Shown here piece after piece: positions 10,867-22,246 of a stretch of DNA of 64,000 bases; the stretch's first letter is position 1; each line of letters begins with the position of its first letter. The notes under the pieces are model-generated. The model was not told the origin of the DNA, searched no databases, and saw nothing but the letters and a program-made list of their open reading frames with translations. A program made the translations under genes and the position numbers. The stretch covers positions 101,501,281 through 101,565,280 of the forward strand of contig CM060898.1 in assembly GCA_030762935.1 (NCBI GenBank), given 5' to 3'. This DNA comes from Hymenopus coronatus. Its lineage: Eukaryota > Arthropoda > Insecta > Mantodea > Hymenopodidae.

Positions 10867-11846
10867 TTTTTACTTTTTCTACTTCGTACATACGACGTAG
10901 ATAGAGAGGATATTGCATTCAACCTTAAAATTCAATATTTCACCGAAAATACTCGTTTTAGGACCTCTCAATACAAAAAAAAATCTGATGTGTTCCATTT
11001 ACATAACTTTCTCTAGATGTTCCACAAATAAAAATAAATATTATTTTATCTAGTCATGCTAATCCACATAAACATCAGCACAATTGGTCTTATTGCTTAC
11101 TTTTTAGTAAGTAGAACGGACATAAGGGAGTACACTAGGCTAAAGTGATAGTCAACTCTTTTAAAAGCTGGCAGTTATGTGAAACAATTGAAATTAATTT
11201 CTCTTTGCTTGCTATAGTCAAACAGTAGAGAGACGAAAATAAAGATGGCCTTCCGTTTGAGAAAATTTTAAGTAGCTTAAAATTTAAACCTATAACACGG
11301 AATATCTGAAAAAAAAAACCGGTAAACTCTACAAAAAATGTATGTGACATAAATTGTGTGTATTAACGAGAACTACATTTTTATATAGTCAATTAGTTGT
11401 TGTATAATTCTTACAGTTTACTAGTTATACAAAAGTTATACAAAAGCCATCCAGGTTGAAGAGATCGTGAAAGGTTAATCCCCGGATATTTGAGATATAT
11501 TCTTTTTTCATGTTTTTAATATACGATATATTAATCAACATCGTTAGAACCATTTTTAAGAAAATCAAAATGCTCATTTTGCCATGTAAGCTGTAGTTTG
11601 GGGTGGGGGGATTTTCTTGAAAATGTTGTCGTATCCTTGGGAAATAGCGAACTTAAAAACCAAGTTTGGTGTTTAACAGATTTGTAGTTTTTGACAGACA
11701 CATCGACAATTTTCTAATTTTTTTTTTATTCAGGGAGTCTCAAAAACATATAAGTATTTCCGGTGAAATCTCGACATTGAAATTTTGAGTGGAATACAAT
11801 ACCTTCTCTTATCTACTATGCATACTGTGTATATACGCTAGTAAAA
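10867..11846 (+). repeat. HINE-like repeat with ~110-bp inverted ends
   Basis: An inverted tail fragment (10867-10980, including ATTTCACCGAAAATACTCGT) directly abuts a full forward copy starting TCTGATG at 10984. The whole therefore has ~110-bp terminal inverted repeats. The same layout occurs at 36689-37657 and, decayed, at 29383-30207. Confidence 0.85.
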
Positions 11847-11989
11847 ATATGGGCCACTATTAAAACGCACGATTTATTGTAGTGTAAGCGTTTCCTTGAT
11901 ATCCGTTATTAATGGTTTGAATTAATTTAATTGCTTTTTTTTCGCACAAGCCGTCTGTAGTAGGAGTTGGATAGGTACGGTCAGACTAT

Positions 11990-12265
11990 GTGAAAAAACA
12001 ATTAAATTAACACTATTTGACTTGATAATTGCCAAACTATGAATCCCGCTACTTAAAGTAGTTACGACATTGGGGTTGTCATCTCAAAATAATTTGAGTT
12101 CACCTTGTGGTTTACCGGGAAACATGCGAGTCAGTTGAGGAACTTAATTCCATACCGGCATGTTGCCATTGTACGTCAGTGGTTAGAGCAACCGGTCAGA
12201 TATCCGTAGATCTGTTGCTATAATCCCGTCTATAGCATTAAAATGTTCAGTCTGATTCTTAACTT
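11990..12265 (+). repeat. tRNA-like dispersed repeat, copy 2
   Basis: Parallels 300-610: CTACTTAAAGTAGTTACGAC, TGTCATCTCAAAATAATTTG, GCGAGTCAGTTGAGG, then a tRNA-like AGTGGTTAGAGCAACCGG. It is more decayed in the B-box region. Confidence 0.55.
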
Positions 12266-12689
12266 CTAATGGTTTGATTTGTTCAATACTTGGTCATTCT
12301 TTCAAATTTTGATGTGTAGTTGTTTCTCGCAATTTCATGGAAATAGTGTAGAATTTTAAGGACATAATATAGAGCAGAAGTCACCAATTGGTTGCCTTTT
12401 GAGTAAAGAAAAGAGAGCACATTTGATCGATGCTCCTGCGAATCACTGCTGTACACTGCGCGGTCAACTGCATGGAAACCAAGAAAGAGAAAATTCCTTC
12501 GGCGCTGTGGCATTCCATATGGAATATGTAATTCACCGTTGATACGTTAATAAACCTAATGCAGAATCATGATTGGTCGAACAATGCTCTATTGTGTCGT
12601 GCAATAGTATTTATATTTGAATGTATATTACATATTTTCATAGGTTTGATTGCAATTGGTAGTCGTAACATAAATAGTTGCAAATAGCT
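12266..12689. other. Intronic sequence, nothing recognised
   Basis: No similarity to other parts of the window. Minus-strand frames at 12283-12779 are short and show no domain. Confidence 0.4.
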
Positions 12690-13137
12690 TACTTTTGCAT
12701 AACTTTTGTATATTTGGTAAACAGTAAGAGATAGACAATAACTTGCTACACAAAAAATGTAGATCTCGTTAAATCTCAATTTATTTCATATACATTTTTA
12801 TAACGTAAACCGTTTCCGAGATGTTCTGTGTTATTGCTTTCAGGTTTAATCTACTGAAACTTTTTTACTCGGTAACTCATTTTTATTTTCGTATCTCTTT
12901 TGTTTACTTCTAGAAAGCAAGGGGAGTCGAATTTCAATTGTTTCACATAGCGACCAACTTTTAAAAATGTGACTATCGCTTTAGCCTAGTGTATTTTCTT
13001 ACTCCCCTTCTACTTACAAAGAAGCAAGTAATAAGACAAATTCTGTCATAATTTATCTCAATTAGCATGTTGTAGATAAAAGAATATCGGTAGAGCAAAA
13101 TTTTATTTGTGGAACAGCTAGAGAAAGTCATGTGTAT
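12690..13137 (-). repeat. HINE-like repeat, head half
   Basis: Starts at the CATAACT...AGAGATAGACAATAACTTG block and ends GAGAAAGTCATGTGTATGAA. The tail half is absent. Confidence 0.85.
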
Positions 13138-13205
13138 GAAATGGTATCAACATCTTTCCATCGAATCAACATGTTTGAGGTTCCTCCCATCTTTTGCTCT
13201 TTGTT

Positions 13206-13371
13206 TCAGGCATCCAATAATTTCGAGCAAAAATATTGGCAGTTGGTCGCAGACACAGCCATGAGGCAGGCAGATCTGTATGCGGGTCCCTCATCTGTTT
13301 TTCTAAAGGCTGGAGCGTTTACTGAAAAACTTGCTAACTTTCAAAATAGTATTCAAGTTGAGCTGAACTAA
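13206..13371 (+). CDS. Possible terminal exon of unknown gene, or coding relic
   Basis: A good acceptor (TTTTGCTCTTTGTTTCAG, AG at 13208-13209) opens a 53-codon frame ending in TAA at 13369-13371. The peptide is helical in character, with EQKYWQLVADTAMRQADLYA followed by GPSSVFLKAGAFTEKLANFQ and a short acidic C-terminus. Codon composition is balanced, unlike the surrounding repeats, and the segment is single copy in this window. I do not recognise the family. It cannot be the ap homeodomain. It could be the last exon of a nested gene or a gene fragment carried by a transposon. No polyadenylation signal is obvious nearby. Confidence 0.35.
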
Positions 13372-13476
13372 CGAAATACAATATTTCATTGACGTTCAGT
13401 TTTGAATATTTCTTGCAGGAAATTAATATTAAGCCAATACATTTGTGAATTTAACAGCAAACATAAATTAAAAAAA

Positions 13477-14337
13477 TTGATGTGTTCCATTCACAAGACT
13501 TTCTCTACATATCTGCAACAAATTATTGTTAAAAAGATTATGCCTTTATTTACTTAATACTAGTCCAGAAACAATTAGCAGAATTAGTCTTATTACTTGC
13601 TTCCTTGTAAGTAGAAGCGATATAAGAGAGTACAATAAGTTATAGGAATAGTCAAATGCTGGATGTATGTGATTGAAGTTCCTTTGTATGGACAGGAGTT
13701 GACAAATTCCTGTATGAGAAACCAATTAAAACTGAGACCAATAACAAGGAATATTTAAAAAACGATCTACTCCACGAAAAAAATGTATGTAACATAAACT
13801 GTGTGTTTTAACGTGCTCTATATCTTTGTGTTTTGGTTTTGTCCATCTCTTACGGTTTAGCAGTTACGCAAGATTTCGTAGACTTCATTCAGAGTAAAGA
13901 AGTCTTCAGAAAATTTAAAATATACATTTTATTTAACAGGAAAATATCTTTAATATACGACATTTTAATCAGAATCGTTAGAGCCATTTTTGAGAAAATC
14001 AAAACTTTCGAAAAAAGTTCCATGTAAAAGGTAGTTGGGGGTGGGGGAAAAATCTTCGTGTCGCATCCTTGGAAAATACCAAACTTAAGTACCAAGTTTG
14101 GTATTTAACGGTCTTTTCGTTTTTGAGGTATGCTGCCCCCAGACACACACACATATATACATACACATAGACACACACAGACAGACAGACACGCACGGAC
14201 ATCTTTCTAAAAAAGTGATTTTTGGATGCAGGGGGACACAAAACATGTATTTCTGTTGAAATCTCGTATCGAACTTTTAGATGCAATACAATACCTTCTC
14301 TATACACCATACACATAGTACGTATAGAGAAAATAAA
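13477..14337 (+). repeat. HINE-like repeat, complete
   Basis: Head TTGATGTGTTCCATTCACAA. CA/CAGA tract at 14138-14200. Palindrome tail at 14300-14337. It is followed tail-to-tail by the next copy. Confidence 0.92.
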
Positions 14338-14346
14338 TTTACAGTT

Positions 14347-15061
14347 GTACTTTCTCTAACAGTATGTACAATGTACATATTAGTTAGAAAGGATGTATTG
14401 CATCTAAAAATTCAGTACCGATATTTCACCGGAAGCAGATTTTTTGAGAGGCCCTGTATAAAAAGCATTTTAAGAAAAAGCTCTTTGTGTATATGTGTCC
14501 GTGTGTGTGGTTGTTGGCTGTGGATGGAATATCTCACAAATGAAAATTTGGTTAAGTGCCAAACTTGGTATTTAAATCAGGTATCTTCCAAGGATACGAC
14601 ACGAAGGCTTTCATGAAAATTCCCCCACCCTAAATTACCTTTTACATGCAATATTTTTCGAAATTTTCGAATTTCTCAAAACTGGCTGTAACGATTCTCA
14701 TTAAAATGCAATACTCACTGGCAAATAAAACATGTATTCTGAATTTTTTGGAAATGGTTTCTGAACACCTCTTTATTCTCAATGTCTTTTTCATAACTGG
14801 TAAACCGTATCATATGGACAAAGGTTTACTACACAAAATATGTAGATATCGTTATTTTACCAATTTATGTGTTATACAGTTATTTAAGAGGTAACCATTT
14901 CGGAGATATTTTTTGTTTCGATTTTAAAATATTTAAGCGGTTCTTAAACGGGAAGCTGTCATCCATTGCATATTTCTGGCCATGGAAATAGAACCAAATT
15001 TCAAAGTCGATCGCAAAGCGACAGCTTTTAAAAGATTTGGTTTTAGCCTAGTGTATTCCCT
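14347..15061 (-). repeat. HINE-like repeat, head truncated
   Basis: Tail GTACTTTCTCTAACAGTATG. It stops at TAGTGTATTCCCTTATTAC, where another reverse copy begins. Confidence 0.88.
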
Positions 15062-15063
15062 TA

Positions 15064-15972
15064 TTACTTTCTCTATACGCACTATGTACATAGTATATAG
15101 AGAAGGTATTGCACTCCACCCAAAAATTCGATATCGAGATTTCACCGGAAATATATGTTTTAGGGTCCCCAATATCCAAAAAAAAGCATTTTCACCAAAA
15201 GGTCCGTGTGTGTGTGTCCGTGTGTCCATGTGTCTGTGAACACGATAATTCAAAAACGAAAAGAAGCTAAAATACCAAACTTGGTATTTAAGTTAAGTAT
15301 CTTCCAGGCATGCGACACGAAAATTTTGAAAAAAAATCCCCCCACCCTAAACTACCCTTTACATGGAACTTTTTTCGAAAATTTTGATTTTCTTAAAAAT
15401 AGCTCCAACGATTTTGATTGAAATATCACGTATTAAAGATATTTACCCAACAAATAAAATGTATATCTTGAATTTTCTGGGAATGGCTTCTGAAGACCTG
15501 TTTATTCTGGATGCATTTTGCTTAATTTGGCATAACTAGTAAACCGTAAGAGATGAACAAAAACTTACTATACCAAAAATTTAGGTCTTGTTAAAATACA
15601 CAAGTTATGTCATATGCATTTTTCTCGTGGAGCTTACCGTTTTCGAGGTATTCATTGTTATTGGTTTCAGTGGTGAAGTACTAATACTTTTCTCAAGCGG
15701 GAGTGTCCGTTTTTTTTTTTTTTTTTTTTTTTGTTCTACTCCTGGCCAAGAAAAGAAGCGATTTGTAATGTCAATCGCATAACGACAGCTTTTAAAACAT
15801 TTAGCTATTGGTTTAGCCTGGTGTATTCCCTTATTTTCTTCCTACTTATACGGAACTAAATAATAAGAACATTGTGCTAATGAGTACCACGATTAGCAAG
15901 GTGCAGAAAGAAGAAGAATCTTATGTATGAAGTTTGTAGAACAGCTAGAAAGTCATGTGAGTGTAACACATA
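15064..15972 (-). repeat. HINE-like repeat, complete
   Basis: Clean palindrome tail (TATACGCACTATGTACATAG). A poly-T run of ~24 lies at 15709-15732. Head AAGTCATGTGAGTGTAACAC. Confidence 0.92.
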
Positions 15973-16017
15973 TTTTTCTTATCAGGATTACATGATGCTG
16001 ACAGTTTGCTTTCAGAT

Positions 16018-16908
16018 TGGATAGAGAAAATCATGTAGATACACACATCAGATGTTTTACATACTCTGACATGTGTTTAACTGGTAGCTAGTTAAAGAAT
16101 TGCTTTCCTCCCAAAATTACGATGCGAAGATTTCACCGGAAATATATATTTTAACATCCCTGAGCCCAAAAAGTATTTTTGTAAAAAAAAAGTCCTTGTG
16201 TGGTATATGTGGACATCATGGCTCAAAACGAAAAGACCGCTTAAATACCAGACTTGGTATTCATTTTTAATATCTTCGAGGGATGCGACAAGAAGATTCT
16301 CAAGAAAATCTCCCCACTACAAACCTCCTTTTACATGTCAAACATTTTGAATTTGTTTCAAAAAAGGCTCTAAAGATTTTGATCAAAATACAGTATATTA
16401 AAGTTACTTACAACACAAATAAAATGTTTGTCTTGAAGTTTATGGTATTAGCTTCTCAAGACCTCTTTATTCTGGATAATTTTCCTGAATTTTGCATAAG
16501 CGGTAAATTTTAAGAGATAGACAAAAGGTTACTACACAAAAAATGTAGATCTGGTTAATACACATAGTTTATGATATAAATATACCCTTTTTTTTATGTA
16601 TATTGACCATTTCTGAAATATTTCTTATTATTGGTTTTAGTTTACTTTTGTCAAATAAGAAGTTGCCTATCGTTTCGTCTCTCTTGTTTTACTGCTGGCC
16701 ATGCAAAGCGAACCTAAGTTAAATTTTTGACATGGCAAGCAGCTTTTAAAGTATCTAACAATCGCTTTATCCTAGTGCATTCCAAGTAATTAGAGACCAA
16801 TTCTCTAATGTTTATCTCGATTTGCATGGTATAGAAAAAATAGTTTTATGAATATAGTTCGTTTGCAGAACCGGCAGAGAAAGTCGTGTGGATGCAAGGC
16901 CTCAGATG
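16018..16908 (-). repeat. HINE-like repeats: head fragment plus diverged copy
   Basis: A ~38-bp head fragment (AGAGAAAATCATGTAGATAC) is followed from ~16096 by a diverged reverse copy ending CAGAGAAAGTCGTGTGGATG. Confidence 0.75.
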
Positions 16909-17160
16909 TTTTGCTCCAGTGGGATAACTTTAAAGTCAACATTTATCCGACAGTCTTAGTGCAAGGTCTTAGAGCTTCTATGCGTTTTAAAATAAAAATG
17001 ACACGTAAAAATGCTTACAGCATATCCTTCTGTTCCTCAAACAGGCCATTTCGCTTCTTGTAATAAGAAGACATATAATTTGTGTGAAGCTTGTGTTAAA
17101 ACCATTTTAACCTCTAGGTATTCGAGTAGGGTGTAATAATCCAAGAAAAACAAGTGAGCA
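16893..17160. repeat. Local direct duplication, left copy
   Basis: Shares GATGTTTTGCT, CAGTCTTAGTGCAA, CCTCAAACAG and ACATATAATTTGTGTGAA, in the same order, with 17931-18240. It is not part of the dispersed family. Confidence 0.7.
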
Positions 17161-17167
17161 TCCTTAA

Positions 17168-17485
17168 GACAGGCAGAGGCTATTCTTAGAAAATTAAAGA
17201 TTTGTATTTTATTTATCGTGTAAATATTTATAATATATGAGATTTCAAAGAAAGTCATTAGAGAATTTTTTTTTATAATTTTCGAAAAATGTTTGAGTGG
17301 GGGGATTTTTATGAAAATCTTCGTGATACGTTCTTGTAAGATGATGACCTTAATACCAAGTGTTATATTTAACTGAATTCCCGTTTTGGGTTATGCTGTT
17401 TACACACAATTCTTTTAATGGTTTCAAGGGTTTTAAAAACATTATTACAATGAAATTTTGATGTCAAATTTTTGCTTTCGTAAGA
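17168..17485 (+). repeat. HINE-like repeat, diverged tail half
   Basis: Begins GCAGAGGCTATTCTTAGAAA, passes GAGTGGGGGGATTTTTATGA and fades before the palindrome. Confidence 0.7.
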
Positions 17486-17639
17486 ATAGTTTGTGTAGCC
17501 ATTAATAACGAATAGAGCAGATATGATCAAACGTAACTATTGATAGATACTGAAGTCACAACGTTGTTTTCCACAACTCCAATAAAGGAGGAGAAATGTG
17601 TTGAGTGACACATACTGTCAAATATGCGTACTGTAGTTT

Positions 17640-17930
17640 TGTGTCTTGATCCAATTTATGCTCACAAACGAAAAGTGAATTAAATAGTAAAGTTAGTGTT
17701 TAAACCCAACTTTCAAGGATGCGATATAGAGATTGTCATGGAAATCCTCACCCTAAAGTATCCTTCACATGCTAACTTTTTCTTGATTTTCTCAAAAATG
17801 GCTGTAACAATTTTGATTCAAATATATGTTTAGTTATTTTCATGACAAACAGAACGTATATCCTGATTTTTTTGGGAATAACCTCTGAATTCTTTTTCAT
17901 TCTAGATGATTTTTGCAGAAATAATCGTGT
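17640..17930 (-). repeat. HINE-like repeat, middle fragment
   Basis: Recognisable from AAACGAAAAGTGAATTAAAT to TCTAGATGATTTTTGCAG. Both ends are missing. Confidence 0.7.
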
Positions 17931-18240
17931 GGATATAGCATATAAGATGTTTTGCTGCAGTTGGTTAACTTTAAACCCAACCTTTATCTGACAGTCTTAG
18001 TGCAAAATCTTGAAGCATGTACGGCTTGGTTTCAAAATAAAAAGTTGCGCGTAAAGATATTCTGATGTCCCTCAAACAGACAGTTTCACTCCTTGCAACA
18101 AGCAGACGTATAATTTGTGTGAATGTTTTCAGCTGATGTTAGAACCATCATCACCACTGAGACCAGGTTTTATGCTAGGTATCCGAGAAAGGTGTAATAA
18201 TCCAAGACAAACAAATGGGCATTTCTTAAAACAATGATAC
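17931..18240. repeat. Local direct duplication, right copy
   Basis: Second copy of the 16893-17160 segment, in the same orientation and ~1.04 kb downstream. It is longer because of extra bases after GTGTGAATG. Confidence 0.7.
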
Positions 18241-19073
18241 AAAAATTCACTAAACAAAAGCTGTTAAAAATTTAATGTCTCTGTTTCGCTTGAGGTTCCC
18301 GCGCGCAGAAGAGATAAAAAGAAACCCAAGTAGTTTTCCTGCGGTGTAGTTTATGGCTATGGAAGATTACTACGTACGAAAAATGACTTCCTTTGAAAGA
18401 CCGTGGCAGCAGAACCGGCCCATATGGCGTGCATTATTTTATAATGAATAATTATATCCAAGCGGAAGATCCTGTTGAAGTTTCCAATGACTATGTTTTA
18501 TTCTTCATTACAGGAAAAACCGCATCTAAACTTTAAAACAATTTCAAACCTTGAAAAACAAGTGCATAGCTTGGCTTATGCATCACATGTAAGAGATCGT
18601 TTCTCATTTTTATTATTTTTAATAGTGAACACTTTAACACTCATAAAAGAGGGAATACAAGTTTTCTTTGCTGCACATCGTCGAGCTAGGAGATAGAACC
18701 CGCAAGTCGTAAAGCATTGCGAGAAAAAAGTATTCCAGGGTTTTATTCTAGGAAATCAACAACGGAAAGAATATTCTTACGTGTTCGCTGATCGTTAAAT
18801 ATTACATGGCACTTAGAACATTTGCGAAGCGGAGGCATTAAATGAAACTTTTTATTTAATTCCATTTGGCAACTTTTAATATCTCAGGCCAACTTCGGGT
18901 CTTTTTAAAGTTGATGTAAAATTAATGAGAGAAGTAATTTATTGGTTCATACTGGATTACAATATTAAAAATATCGAATTAATAATAATCAGAGAAGCAA
19001 AACCTGCATAAGGTAAGCTTAATAAACAAGTAACATGTTTAAATCTTTGGAAATTCTGTGAAGGAAAGCATGT
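18241..19073. other. Lower-copy intronic island
   Basis: Not covered by repeats I can match. Contains a short splice-bounded open segment at 18512-18588 (CATTACAG before GAAAAACCG; GTAAGAG after CATCACAT) encoding about 25 residues. There is no family match, and exon status is doubtful. Confidence 0.35.
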
Positions 19074-19075
19074 TT

Positions 19076-19966
19076 CTTTTACTTTCTCCATACGTACTAT
19101 GTACATAGTATATAGAGAGGGTATTGTATTGTACCCAAAAAATCGATACCGAGATTTCACCGGAAATATATGTTTTGAGACCCCCTGAATACAAAAAAAA
19201 CATTTTTAGAAAAATATCCGTGGTATTCATCTGTCTGACAGTCTGTCTGTGTGTATGTGTGTGTGCGTTGTAGGCAGCATAGCTCAAAAATGAAAAGACC
19301 GTTAAAAACCAAACTTGGTATTTAAGTTTGGTATCTTCCAAGGATGCGACACGAAGATTTTCAAGAAAATTCCTCCATCCAAACTACCCTTTACATGGAA
19401 AAAATTTCGAAATCTTTGATTTTCTTAAAAATGGCTCTAACAATTTTGATTAAAATCTCGTATATTTAAGATATTTACTTGAAAAATAAACTTTTAGTCC
19501 TGAATTTTCTGGGAATAGCCTCTGAAGACTTCTTTATTCTGGATAAATTTTACGGATGTTTGGATAACTGCTAAACCGTAAGGGATGGACAAAAACTTAC
19601 CACACAGAAAATGTAGAGCAAAATTAAAACACACAATTTATGTTACATATATTTTTTCTAGGAGTTGAACGTTTTTAACATATTCCTTGTTTTCTGTTTC
19701 AGCCGTGAAAAACGTAATTTTTTCATACAGGAATTTGTCAACTTCTGTCCATAGAAACAAAGGAACTTCAGTCACATAGCAACCAGCTTTAAACTATCGC
19801 TTTAGCCTATGGTACTCCCTTATTTCACTTCTAATTACAAGGAAGCAAGTAATAAGACTATTTTGCTAATGTATTCTTAATTAGTATAAATGAATAGAAG
19901 TCTAATATTTTTAACAATATTTTTTGCAGAGATGCAGAGAAAGTCATGTGAATGGAACACATCAGA
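19076..19966 (-). repeat. HINE-like repeat, complete
   Basis: Palindrome tail TACGTACTATGTACATAGTA. TG/TCTG tract at 19229-19270. Head CATGTGAATGGAACACATCA. Confidence 0.92.
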
Positions 19967-19967
19967 T

Positions 19968-20235
19968 TTTTTTATTGTTTCATTTATATAGCCCCTTTTA
20001 AAATCTAATGTAATATTGGGGGTTTTATATTGGAAACAAATCGCTGTGTGTAAGTTCTTTACGTTGGTTTTAAATCGTCTTGTTTTCCTCAATTACACAC
20101 ACATTCACTCTCACATACATACTTTCAGACTCTGTGGCAGGTAGGGAATAATTCTACTTAAAGAAAAATTCCCCGCCCCAGCCAGGAATCAAATCCGGGA
20201 CCTCCTGGTGAGAAGTCTGCTCGCTGACCACAATC
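19968..20235 (-). mobile_element. tRNA-headed SINE (family C), copy 1
   Basis: On the minus strand: head GTGGTCAGCGAGCAGACTTC / TCACCAGGAGGTCCCGGATT, then AGAGTCTGAAAGTATGTATG, a GT-rich stretch and the 3' end AGGGGCTATATAAATGAAA. Same order as 62184-62432. Confidence 0.8.
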
Positions 20236-20290
20236 CATGTTTTATTTACGCTAACAGGAGCGTGCATATCGCAAACCGCAACATAGAATT

Positions 20291-20396
20291 TTAATTTCTA
20301 CTACGTACAATATTTATGGGAGATAGTGTATTCCAAAAATTCGATACAGAGATTTCACTGCGAAACCACGTTTTGGGGTTCCCTGAATAAATAGAA
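20291..20396 (-). repeat. HINE-like repeat, tail fragment
   Basis: TTCTACTACGTACAATATTT through TTCGATACAGAGATTTCACT to CCCTGAATAAA. It may be the displaced inverted end of the copy at 20795. Confidence 0.7.
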
Positions 20397-20429
20397 ATAT
20401 AGCGAGACTAAAGCGCGAAATGGGTCTGG

Positions 20430-20600
20430 TCCCGCAACACGGGGCAGTTGAATAAACAGGACAAGGCAGTGTGTGGCAATCAGCGAGATGTTATGTACAC
20501 TGTGGTGGTGGTGTTCTTCACAGCATGGCCAGTAGACAATATTTGGATGACTTCACATGGGGAAGAATCATCGCGAAACTGGAAGAAGGACGATGTCTAC
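20430..20600 (+). mobile_element. Tc1-like transposase relic, N-terminal part
   Basis: From 20547 the frame DDFTWGRIIAKLEEGRCL matches the start of the DNA-binding region of a common insect Tc1 family (typically KLEEGR...TS). It breaks at GACGATGTCTACC where a SINE begins. Continuation of the same protein resumes at 21598. Confidence 0.65.
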
Positions 20601-20792
20601 CTAATTTTCAACAAGGCGCGAGTTCGAATCTCGCTTAGGGTGACGCACCGGATAGGTTTTTTTGGAGGTTTCCCCTCATCCTATAAGACGAATGTCGAGT
20701 AAATTAAGCTCCGCGGACCCCGAGATCATTTAAGCATAATTTCTCAAATTTCATTCATCGTCCGATATGACCAACCAAGCTAAACGACGTTA
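20601..20792 (+). mobile_element. tRNA-headed SINE (family E), 5'-truncated
   Basis: B-box-like CGCGAGTTCGAATCTCGC, then CCTCATCCTATAAGACGAAT, CCGAGATCATTTAAGCAT, TTTCATTCATCGTCCGATAT. Reverse copies share this layout at 40686-40915 and 44698-45103. Confidence 0.7.
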
Positions 20793-20794
20793 AG

Positions 20795-21592
20795 CATTCA
20801 CATGACTTTCTCTACAGCTCTGCAACAAATTATTGTTACCTTATTCTTCCAATTCTTTCATACTAATCGAGAAAAATGAGCAGAAATGGTATTTTTACTT
20901 GCTTCCTTGTAAGTAGAAGCGAAATAAGGGTTATACACTGGGCTAAAGTGATAGTCAAATCTTTTAGAAGCTGTTTGCTATGTGATTGAAGTGCTTATGT
21001 TTTTATGGCCAGGAGTTATAATTATTTTAAAGCTGAAACCATTAACAAAGACAATCTCAAAAACAATCAATTCCACACAAAAATGTTTATAATACAAAAT
21101 GTGTGTTTTAACGAGCTCAAGAAGTTTTGTGTGGTAAGTTTTTGTCTATCTCTTACGGTTTACCAGTAACGCAAAATTCTACAAAATTCATTTAGAATAA
21201 AGATATTTTCAGAAGCTATTCCCAGAAAGCTCAAGATATGGGTCTTGTTGTCACGTAAATCAAAACTGTTAGAGCCATTTTTGAGAAAATCAAAATTTGT
21301 GAAAACTGTTTCATGTAAAGGGTAGTTGGCGGTGAGGGGATTTTCTTGAAAATCTTTGTGTCGCATCTTTGAAAGATACTAAACTTAAATACCAAGTTCG
21401 GAATTTTAACGGAAAATTCGTTTTATAAATATGCTGTCCACAGACACACTCGGACCGTTTTCTAAAAATGTTTTTTTTTTATACAGTAGGATCTAAAACT
21501 TGTATTTCCGGTGAAATCTTGATCTCAAATTTTTGGGTGCAATACAGTATCTTCTCTATACACTAGTACATAGTACGTGAAGAGAAAGTAAA
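20795..21592 (+). repeat. HINE-like repeat, first ~12 head bases missing
   Basis: Begins inside the head at ATTCACATGACTTTCTCTAC and ends GAAGAGAAAGTAAAAA. It lies between the two halves of the Tc1 relic. Confidence 0.9.
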
Positions 21593-21597
21593 AAAAA

Positions 21598-22246
21598 AAG
21601 ACGAAGAGTGACAAGTATTGTCCAGCTCACAGCATTGTTCCACGTGCATGGGAAGGAAGCCTTCCAAACCCCACGCACTGCTGTCCCAAGTGGAGAACAG
21701 GTGGTCAACTACAACAGATGACCACTACATTAGAAGGTTCCACGTCAAACAGCGGGTGCAATTGCAATTACATTTTACAGGACTGCTAGACAAGCAACGT
21801 AGTGGCACAGTCGCCCTCCATGGTGTAATGCTTACCATGCTAACTTCATATACCCAAGGTCGCGGAGGACGATGGAACTTTTCGAGTGTAAAAATCCTTA
21901 GCATGCTTCCTTCGGAAGGGAAGTAAAGCTGTTGGTCCCGTGTCGTAGCTCTACGACACGTAAAAGAACCTCAAGCCTGATAGTGAGGCCTCTGAGCAAA
22001 ATTAATCGGTCTTTCACACCCAATTTAGAATGGGACGTTGATAACCACATAAGAGCGTCCATAAATAACATACCATTTACAGTTACGCAGTGGCACAACG
22101 ACTGACTAGAGGTGTCCTCTTTGCCCGACAGCCAATATGTTGTGTTCCATATTGTTAGCACTGTTTCAATGATCCTAAGAGCGTCAGAAAAGGACCAACG
22201 AGGAATTAGGTCACGTGCTGTTCTCAGATGAGAGCAGATTCAGTCT
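21598..22246 (+). mobile_element. Tc1-like transposase relic, central part, split by a SINE
   Basis: Follows on from 20600 in protein order. VTSIVQL and EAFQTPRTAV resemble the end of the HTH region. TTTDDHYIRRFHVKQR resembles the linker seen in Tc1 proteins. After the SINE (21810-22088), ELGHVLFSDESRFSLS carries the first catalytic Asp of the DDE triad. The rest of the domain is lost where a HINE-like fragment begins at ~22247. Frames shift and stops interrupt it; it is non-functional. Confidence 0.75.
21810..22088 (+). mobile_element. tRNA-headed SINE (family A), copy 1
   Basis: Flanked by direct AGTGGCACA (21801-21809 and 22089-22097). Head CGCCCTCCATGGTGTAATG, body CTTCCTTCGGAAGGGAAGTA and ACACGTAAAAGAACCTCAAG, 3' end AAGAGCGTCCATAAATAA. 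It is the only + strand copy of the family here. Confidence 0.88.

Noticed and set aside
18512..18588. 77-nt internal exon
   Set aside because: Splice-like ends are present, but the length, lack of any family match and isolation make chance more likely.
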